Shown in pieces: positions 57,073-64,000 of a stretch of 64,000 nt of DNA. The notes under the pieces were generated by a model, which was not told the DNA's origin, searched no databases, and saw only the letters and a list, made by a program, of their open reading frames with translations. Numbering within the stretch: position 1 is the first letter of the stretch; every line of letters begins with the position of its first letter. The position numbers were made by a program, and so were the translations under genes. The stretch comes from Gammaproteobacteria bacterium (lineage in GTDB: Bacteria; Pseudomonadota; Gammaproteobacteria; Burkholderiales; Sulfuricellaceae). Where the stretch lies: assembly GCA_018824405.1 (NCBI GenBank), contig JAHJGO010000016.1, positions 124,001 to 188,000 on the forward strand. The letters are read 5' to 3'.

Positions 57073-58785
<1,713 letters not shown>

Positions 58786-58868
58786 AAAAAATAAAATCCA
58801 CTAACCCGTAATGAGCCACGGGGCAAGTTGTTGATTGTCAGAATCGGCTGAAATTACAAAAGATAAAA

Positions 58869-58908
58869 CGGCGCGTCCGGTTCGGCTATCAAGCCGAGAA
58901 ACGCGCCG
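58869..58908 (-). terminator. double-stem hairpin between cmk and rpsA
   Basis: Outer arms CGGCGCGT/ACGCGCCG and an inner stem TCGGCT/AGCCGA form a stable structure; on the minus strand it is followed by the U-rich TTTTATCTTTT. It could terminate cmk or act in the rpsA leader, where S1 autoregulation occurs in other bacteria. Confidence 0.55.
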
Positions 58909-58932
58909 CTTAGAATTCTGTAAAACCTAAAT

Positions 58933-59637
58933 TCATGACGCCAGTTGGATGCGTTCCCGATAGTGAGTCAGAACTTCAGCCACCGCCTCGGCGATGTTGA
59001 GTGTGCTGGTTTCTAACAGGTGAGCATCCGCAAATTTTTGCAGGGGGGCAACACTACGGGCGCTGTCGCGCGCATCGCGTTGTTGAAGATCCTGCAAAAT
59101 CTGCGAAAGATTAGCATGTATTCCTTTCTCGATCAACTGTTTATAGCGACGTTCGGCTCGAACCTCGGCGCTGGCAGTGAGGAAAATTTTGAGCGCGGCG
59201 TCGGGAAACACCACCGACCCCATGTCGCGGCCATCCGCAACCAGGCCCGGTGCTGTGCGGAAACTGCGCTGGAACTCCAGCAAGGCCTGCCGCAAACGGG
59301 GCAGCGCTGCGATACGGGAAGCCGCGTTGCCGGATGCCTCGGAACGCACGTCATCACCGACTTTTTCCCCCGCCAGCCAGATTTCGCCGTTGTCGAAGCG
59401 GACATCAAGCTGGCCCGCCAGTTGCGCCAGGGCGTCTTCGTCGTCCAGAGAAATGCCTGCCCGCAAGGCGGCCAATGCAGTGACGCGGTAGATTGCGCCG
59501 CTGTCGAGGTAATGGAAGCCTAGTTCCCTGGCAACCAGCGCAGCCACTGTACCCTTGCCGGAAGCGGAAGGGCCGTCAATGGCAATGACGGGGATTTCTG
59601 GTGATGAGTGATGGGTGATGAGTGATGAGGTGGTCAT
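58933..59637 (-). CDS. cmk: cytidylate kinase
   Basis: Phosphorylates CMP and dCMP, 234 residues. P-loop [17 protein letters not shown] at about residues 20-36, the NMP-binding insert, and [20 protein letters not shown] are characteristic. The N-terminus is about ten residues longer than usual ([10 protein letters not shown]) and is encoded by a tandem heptamer repeat; no alternative start lies between the repeat and the conserved core. It follows aroA by 6 bases without a clear ribosome site and may depend on translational coupling. Confidence 0.95.
   Translation of the reverse strand: MTTSSLITHHSSPEIPVIAIDGPSASGKGTVAALVARELGFHYLDSGAIYRVTALAALRAGISLDDEDALAQLAGQLDVRFDNGEIWLAGEKVGDDVRSEASGNAASRIAALPRLRQALLEFQRSFRTAPGLVADGRDMGSVVFPDAALKIFLTASAEVRAERRYKQLIEKGIHANLSQILQDLQQRDARDSARSVAPLQKFADAHLLETSTLNIAEAVAEVLTHYRERIQLAS
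59601..59628 (-). repeat. tandem heptamer repeat at the cmk N-terminus
   Basis: Four tandem units GTGATGA, GTGATGG, GTGATGA, GTGATGA (plus-strand reading) encode part of the first codons of cmk. Confidence 0.85.
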
Positions 59638-59643
59638 TATGAA

Positions 59644-60936
59644 TCAGCCCTGATGGGCGATGGATTGAAATTTTTCGAAATAATCGGGGAAAGTCTTGGC
59701 CACGCATTTGGGGTCGTTGATGCGTACCGGCACGCCCCCCAGTGCAATCAGCCCAAAACACATGGCCATGCGGTGGTCGTCGTAGGTGTCTATTACAGCA
59801 TTGGGCGTCAAGGCAGCGGGGGGGGTAACGCGGATGTAATCCGCGCCTTCCTCGACAGTCGCGCCGACCTTGCGCAACTCGGACGCCATGGCGGCGATGC
59901 GGTCGGTTTCCTTGACGCGCCAGCTGGCGATGTTGCGCAGGGTGGTGGTGCCGTCTGCGAACAGCGCGGCCACCGCCAGGGTCATGGCGGCATCGGGGAT
60001 GTGGTTGCAGTCGAGGTCAATGGCCCGGAGTTTGCCGGTGCCGCTGGATTCGATCCAGTTGTCACCCATTTCGATTTTGGCGCCCATGAGCGCCAGCGCT
60101 TCGGCGAAACGAACATCACCCTGGATGCTGGTCTTGCCCACGCCTTCGACGCGCACCGGCCCTTTTCCGATGGCGCCGGCAGCGAGAAAATAGGAGGCGC
60201 TGGAGGCATCGCCTTCGACATGAATCTCGCCCGGGCTGGTGTATTTCTGGCCGGCGCGGATGGTGAAGCCTTGCCACTCCTGGCGCTCTACTTCGATGCC
60301 GAAACGGCGCATAAGGTTGAGCGTGATTTCGATGTAGGGCTTGGAAATCAGTTCGCCGATCACTTCAATGTACACGTCCTGCCCGGCCAGGGGCGCGGCC
60401 ATCAGCAGCGCGGTGAGGAACTGGCTGGAGACGTTGCCGCGTATTTTGACGCTGCCTGCAGAGTGAATGGCAGCCGGTTTGATGGCCAGCGGTGGAAAAC
60501 CTTCGTTGCCGAGATAGCTGACATCGGCACCGAGCTGGCGCAGGCCGTCAATCAGGTCGCCGATGGGGCGCTCGTGCATGCGCGGCACGCCGCTGAGATG
60601 ATATTCGCCACGGCATAAAGCCAGCACGGCGGTCAGCGGGCGAAAGGCGGTGCCTGCATTGCCGAGGAACAGTTCAGCCTGCTTGACGGGAAATGCGCCT
60701 CCTGCGCCATGGATTCGGTAGTCGCGGCTGTCGCCGTGCTGTTCCCATTCGACACCGAGTTTTTTCAGCGCCACCAGCATGTGGCCGGTGTCGTCTGACG
60801 CCAGCAAGGCTTTGACTTCGGTCACGCCTTCGGCCAGCGCGGCAAGCAGCAGGGTGCGGTTGGAAATGCTTTTCGAACCGGGCAGGATGATGCTGCCGCT
60901 GACGCGGGTGATGGGGGAAAGATCGATGTGTTCCAT
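59644..60936 (-). CDS. aroA: 3-phosphoshikimate 1-carboxyvinyltransferase (EPSP synthase)
   Basis: Sixth step of the shikimate pathway, 430 residues in two inside-out alpha/beta domains. Class I motifs are present: [18 protein letters not shown] near the N-terminus, [15 protein letters not shown], and [12 protein letters not shown] toward the C-terminus. The Ala/Thr pattern in GNAGTAFRP is the ordinary bacterial type. The start at 60936 (MEHIDLSPI) is chosen because it gives the family N-terminus and lies 4 bases after tyrA. Confidence 0.96.
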   Translation of the reverse strand: MEHIDLSPITRVSGSIILPGSKSISNRTLLLAALAEGVTEVKALLASDDTGHMLVALKKLGVEWEQHGDSRDYRIHGAGGAFPVKQAELFLGNAGTAFRPLTAVLALCRGEYHLSGVPRMHERPIGDLIDGLRQLGADVSYLGNEGFPPLAIKPAAIHSAGSVKIRGNVSSQFLTALLMAAPLAGQDVYIEVIGELISKPYIEITLNLMRRFGIEVERQEWQGFTIRAGQKYTSPGEIHVEGDASSASYFLAAGAIGKGPVRVEGVGKTSIQGDVRFAEALALMGAKIEMGDNWIESSGTGKLRAIDLDCNHIPDAAMTLAVAALFADGTTTLRNIASWRVKETDRIAAMASELRKVGATVEEGADYIRVTPPAALTPNAVIDTYDDHRMAMCFGLIALGGVPVRINDPKCVAKTFPDYFEKFQSIAHQG

Positions 60937-60940
60937 GAAT

Positions 60941-61813
60941 TTAAGAATCCTGTTTGCCAGCAAGCCATTCAGCGCGGGCGGTACGGGCATGGCCAAATAT
61001 TTCTTCCAGCGATTTACCGTCGCCCTGTTCCAGCATGCCGCGCAGACGGTCGAGCTGGGATTGATAGGTGTCGACTTCCCGGATCAGTACATCGCGATTC
61101 GCCAGGCAGATGTCGCGCCACATCTCCGGGTGGCTGCCGGCAATGCGGGTGAAGTCGCGGAACCCGCCCGCCGCATAGCTGAACAACTCTTTTGCATTGG
61201 GGCGAAAGGCGATGTCTTCAACCAGGGCAAAAGACAGCAGATGGGGAAGGTGCGAAACCGCGGCAAAAATTTCGTCATGCCTGAGTGCTGGCATGGTGTT
61301 GACGATGGCGCCGCAAGTCGTCCACATGTTGGAGATTTTAGAGACTGCTTCCGCATCGTTCTCGGGCAGCGGTGTCACGACCACGTTGCGGCCCTGAAAC
61401 AGATCGGGAAAAGCTGCGGCAGCGCCGCTTTTTTCCGCGCCTGCAATGGGGTGGCCCGGAATGAAACGGCTGACGTGGTCAGGCAGGTGTTGCAGCGCAT
61501 AGCCGATGACATCGCGCTTGGTGCTGCCGACATCGGTCACGATGGTGTCAGGTGACAAATGCGGAGCGAGTTCTTGTATGGTCGGCAGCATGGAAGCTAC
61601 GGGCACGGCCAGCACGACTACGTCTGCATCTTTTATCGCGGTTGCCAGATCGGTTTCAATCCGGTCGATGATGCCTCGTTGGCGGGCGGTTTCGAGATTC
61701 TCCCGGCTGCGCCCGACGCCTACTACTTCCTTCACAGCACCTGCCTGGCGCAAGGCCAGCGCGAGCGAGCCGCCGATCAGACCGACACCGACAATGACGA
61801 GTTTGTTAATCAT
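60941..61813 (-). CDS. tyrA: prephenate dehydrogenase
   Basis: NAD(P)-dependent oxidative decarboxylation of prephenate toward tyrosine, 290 residues, monofunctional (no chorismate mutase domain). The nucleotide fold is [20 protein letters not shown] and the catalytic region contains [18 protein letters not shown]. The C-terminal helical dimerisation domain follows. No strong ribosome site is visible; a 20-bp inverted repeat separates it from aroF upstream. aroA follows within 4 bases. Confidence 0.95.
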   Translation of the reverse strand: MINKLVIVGVGLIGGSLALALRQAGAVKEVVGVGRSRENLETARQRGIIDRIETDLATAIKDADVVVLAVPVASMLPTIQELAPHLSPDTIVTDVGSTKRDVIGYALQHLPDHVSRFIPGHPIAGAEKSGAAAAFPDLFQGRNVVVTPLPENDAEAVSKISNMWTTCGAIVNTMPALRHDEIFAAVSHLPHLLSFALVEDIAFRPNAKELFSYAAGGFRDFTRIAGSHPEMWRDICLANRDVLIREVDTYQSQLDRLRGMLEQGDGKSLEEIFGHARTARAEWLAGKQDS

Positions 61814-61825
61814 TAAAAATAATTA

Positions 61826-61886
61826 AACCACGGGGCACACGGGGACAACCCCAATATTTACTGCTTTCCCCGTGTGCCCCGTGGTT
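61826..61886. repeat. perfect 20-bp inverted repeat between aroF and tyrA
   Basis: Arms at 61826-61845 and 61867-61886 are exact reverse complements (AACCACGGGGCACACGGGGA) with a 21-base loop. On the minus strand the sequence TAATTATTTTTAATG follows, overlapping the tyrA start region. It could act as an attenuator or is a dispersed repeat. Confidence 0.88.
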
Positions 61887-61895
61887 AAACAATCC

Positions 61896-62912
61896 TTAGA
61901 TGGTCCGGCCAATTGCGCCGGCGATCAGGCCGAGCGTGCCCATCAGGTCTTTCAGTTCCTGCGGGGTGAGGGCCTGGTCGGCGTCGCACCAGGCTTCGCA
62001 TGGGGTCGGGTGCATTTCCACCAGCAGGCCGTCGGCACCTGCCGCAATGGCCGCACGGGACAGAGCCGGCACCATCCATGCCTTGCCGCCAGCGTGGGAA
62101 GGGTCGACGATGACCGGCAGGTGAGTTTCCTTCTTCAGCACCGGGATCGCGGTAACGTCGAGAACGTTGCGGTAGTAGGTTTCGAAGGTGCGGATGCCGC
62201 GCTCGCAGAAAATGATGTTGTGGTTGCCACCGGCAGCGATGTACTCGGCAGCCATGAGCCACTCGGAAATGGTGGCGGACATGCCGCGCTTGAGAATCAC
62301 CGGCTTGTTGATCCTGCCCACTTCCTTCAGCAGATCGAAGTTCTGCATGCTGCGGGTACCAATCTGGATCACGTCCACGTCGTGTTTCATGAAAGTATCC
62401 AGCTGGCGCGCATCCATCAGTTCGGTGACCATGGGCAGGTTGTAGCGTTCTGCCGCCTTGCGGAACATGGTCAGGCCTTCCTCGCCGTGGCCCTGGAAAG
62501 CATAGGGGCTGGTGCGGGGCTTGAAGGCGCCGCCGCGCATCAGGCGGCAACCGGCCTCATGGACGTATTGGGCTGCGGCATCCATCTGCGGCTGGGTTTC
62601 CACCGAACACGGACCGGCGATGATCTGCACCTGGTTGCCGCCCAGCTTGATGCCCTTGATGTCGACGATCGAATCCTGCTTGTGCCATTCGCGTGCGACG
62701 ATCTTGTAGGGCTTGACGATGTGCATGGACTGTTCCACGCCGGGAAGGGCATCGATCAGTTCCTGATCCAGCTTGCGTTCGTCACCGATGGCGCCGATGA
62801 CGGTACGTTCAGTGCCGCGCGAGATATTGACTTCGAGGCCGAATTCACGGATTTTTTTGACTACGCCATCGATTTGTTCTTCGTTGGCGCCATTGTTCAT
62901 GACGATAATCAT
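61896..62912 (-). CDS. aroF: 3-deoxy-7-phosphoheptulonate synthase, class I-beta
   Basis: Second DAHP synthase in the window, of the I-beta (KDOPS-like) type, 338 residues. An N-terminal ferredoxin-like regulatory domain (about 1-70, IIVMNNGANEEQIDGVVKKI) of the Thermotoga kind, which binds Tyr or Phe, precedes the barrel with IIAGPCSVETQPQM, GGAFKPRTSPYAFQGHG and VDPSHAGGK. It has no close sequence match to AroG at 6.7 kb, so the two probably respond to different end products. It sits between hisC and tyrA. Confidence 0.94.
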   Translation of the reverse strand: MIIVMNNGANEEQIDGVVKKIREFGLEVNISRGTERTVIGAIGDERKLDQELIDALPGVEQSMHIVKPYKIVAREWHKQDSIVDIKGIKLGGNQVQIIAGPCSVETQPQMDAAAQYVHEAGCRLMRGGAFKPRTSPYAFQGHGEEGLTMFRKAAERYNLPMVTELMDARQLDTFMKHDVDVIQIGTRSMQNFDLLKEVGRINKPVILKRGMSATISEWLMAAEYIAAGGNHNIIFCERGIRTFETYYRNVLDVTAIPVLKKETHLPVIVDPSHAGGKAWMVPALSRAAIAAGADGLLVEMHPTPCEAWCDADQALTPQELKDLMGTLGLIAGAIGRTI

Positions 62913-62963
62913 TAGGTTTCTCCGTTAGCTGTATTCGTTGTATCTGGGGGCGATGGATGATGC

Positions 62964-64000
62964 TTAATTCGGTGCGGCCAGAGAATGTTCAAGTGCCTGC
63001 AGGAATCGGGCATTCTCGGTCTTCAGCCCGACACTGACACGCAGGTATTCCGGCATGCCATAGTTGGCGGTGGGGCGCACGATGACACCTTGTTTCAGCA
63101 GGCTGTGGTTGATGGCGGCGGCATTGCCGACCTTGACCGCCACGAAATTGCCTGCGGACGGGATATAACTCAATCCCATCCGAGCGAGGCCGCTGGTGAT
63201 CTGTTCCATGCCGCTACGGTTGATTTCCACGCATTCTTCCAGAAAAGCTTCGTCTTTCATCGCGGCCACTGCTGCTGCCTGCGCCAGGCTGTTGACGTTG
63301 AAGGGCTGCCGTACACGATTGAGAATATCCACCAATTCCGGGCGGCCCAGTGCGAAGCCGACGCGCAGTCCCGCCAGCCCGTAGGCCTTTGAGAAAGTGC
63401 GGGTGATGAGCAGGTTGGGGTGTTTTTGCAGCCAGGCGATCGAATTGCTGCGCTGGGATTCCGGCAGGTATTCGGTATAGGCTTCGTCCAGCACCACCAG
63501 CACGGTGTCGGGCACCTGGTCGAGAAAATGCGCCAGTTCCACGCCACCCAGCAGCGTGCCGGTAGGGTTGTTTGGGTTGGCGATGAAAATGACCCGCGTG
63601 TCGGCACTGATCGCTTCCAGCATGGCCTTGAGGTCGTGACCATATTCGTGCGCCGGGGTTTCGATGCCGCGCGCGCCGGCCGCCTGGGTGGCCAGCGGGT
63701 AGACGGCAAAAGCATACTGGGAATAGACGGCGGAAGTGCCGGGCGCGAGGAAGGCGCGCGCAGCCAGTTCCAGCAAATCGTTGGAGCCGTTGCCGAGTAT
63801 GATCTGGTTCAGTGCAACGCCGTACTTCTCCACCAGCGCGGATTTGAGCAGGAAGCCATTACCATCCGGGTAGCGCGCAACTTCCATCAACACATTTTCA
63901 ATTGCCGCCAGGGCGCGAGGACTGGCGCCGAGTGGGTTCTCGTTGGAAGCGAGCTTGACGATGTCTTCCTCGGCCAGGTGCATTTCCCGCGCCAACTCGG
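62964..64000 (-). CDS. hisC: histidinol-phosphate aminotransferase, 5' end cut by window
   Basis: PLP-dependent class I/II aminotransferase; about 345 residues are visible and the frame stays open past the window end, with LAREMHLAEEDIVKLASNENPLGASP lying near the N-terminus (quoted in parts: VKLASNENPLGASP). The PLP lysine lies in TRTFSKAYGLAGLRVGF. NPNNPTGTLL and VVLDEAYTEY are family motifs. HisC2-like copies next to pheA/tyrA may also act on aromatic keto acids. Its place ahead of aroF and tyrA supports a dual role, which is inference. Confidence 0.93.
   Translation of the reverse strand, partial: ELAREMHLAEEDIVKLASNENPLGASPRALAAIENVLMEVARYPDGNGFLLKSALVEKYGVALNQIILGNGSNDLLELAARAFLAPGTSAVYSQYAFAVYPLATQAAGARGIETPAHEYGHDLKAMLEAISADTRVIFIANPNNPTGTLLGGVELAHFLDQVPDTVLVVLDEAYTEYLPESQRSNSIAWLQKHPNLLITRTFSKAYGLAGLRVGFALGRPELVDILNRVRQPFNVNSLAQAAAVAAMKDEAFLEECVEINRSGMEQITSGLARMGLSYIPSAGNFVAVKVGNAAAINHSLLKQGVIVRPTANYGMPEYLRVSVGLKTENARFLQALEHSLAAPN

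Overview
The window looks like chromosomal DNA of a betaproteobacterium, probably a sulfur- or iron-oxidising Nitrosomonadales lineage (Sulfuricella, Gallionella or Thiobacillus type). This rests on gene content and order: the hisC-aroF-tyrA-aroA-cmk-rpsA-ihfB-lapAB-pyrF block, hemA-prfA-prmC, a flavocytochrome c sulfide dehydrogenase pair, and a lipoate-binding-protein-like GcvH homologue beside a radical SAM protein. I saw no tRNA, rRNA, CRISPR array, transposase, integrase or prophage gene. The genus is not decidable from the window.

Layout. 1-4.5 kb: two MacB-type ABC permeases (the first cut by the window edge), an iron-type alcohol dehydrogenase and a zinc-sensing (CZB) diguanylate cyclase. 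4.6-7.8 kb: a perfect FNR-type box, the FccAB-like sulfide dehydrogenase pair, a strong terminator, and class I-alpha DAHP synthase. 7.9-16.4 kb (minus): LpxH, two cyclophilins, an L,D-transpeptidase with a TPR partner that has a similar C-terminal domain, and an RND pump with its adaptor. 16.5-19.8 kb (plus): glnS, a PCu(A)C copper chaperone, and a stand-alone RlmK-like methyltransferase. 19.8-24 kb: a 440-bp gap with a candidate minus-strand sRNA and a Fur-box promoter, then a ferric-iron ABC transporter. 24-35 kb: dnaE (minus), a PIN/RHH toxin-antitoxin pair, trhP, hemA-prfA-prmC, an unusual HMA-like protein/MerR pair, and purB (minus). 35-45.6 kb: two unknown proteins, a CGVC thioredoxin, adenine deaminase, a UDG-family protein, an OmpA-like protein, a YgiQ radical SAM protein carrying an in-frame repeat, an OlsB-like acyltransferase, cysS and VapBC.

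45.6-64 kb is one long co-directional minus-strand run. Read in transcription order it is hisC, aroF, tyrA, aroA, cmk, rpsA, ihfB, lapA, lapB, pyrF, ugd, rfaE1, hldD, comEA-like, a diguanylate cyclase, cysM, a GcvH/LbpA-like protein, a radical SAM protein and murJ. It combines aromatic amino acid synthesis, translation, and envelope functions (lapAB, heptose synthesis, UDP-glucuronate, lipid II flipping).

The most notable signals are: (i) families of small GC-rich palindromic or heptamer repeats, two of which sit in frame inside conserved proteins (YgiQ, CysS) and one at the N-terminus of Cmk; (ii) the LbpA-like/radical SAM pair, suggesting a non-canonical lipoylation route tied to sulfur oxidation; (iii) a Cys-rich MerR regulator with a CxxC-less HMA-like partner and its own operator; (iv) a predicted orphan sRNA with CCUCC motifs upstream of the iron transporter.
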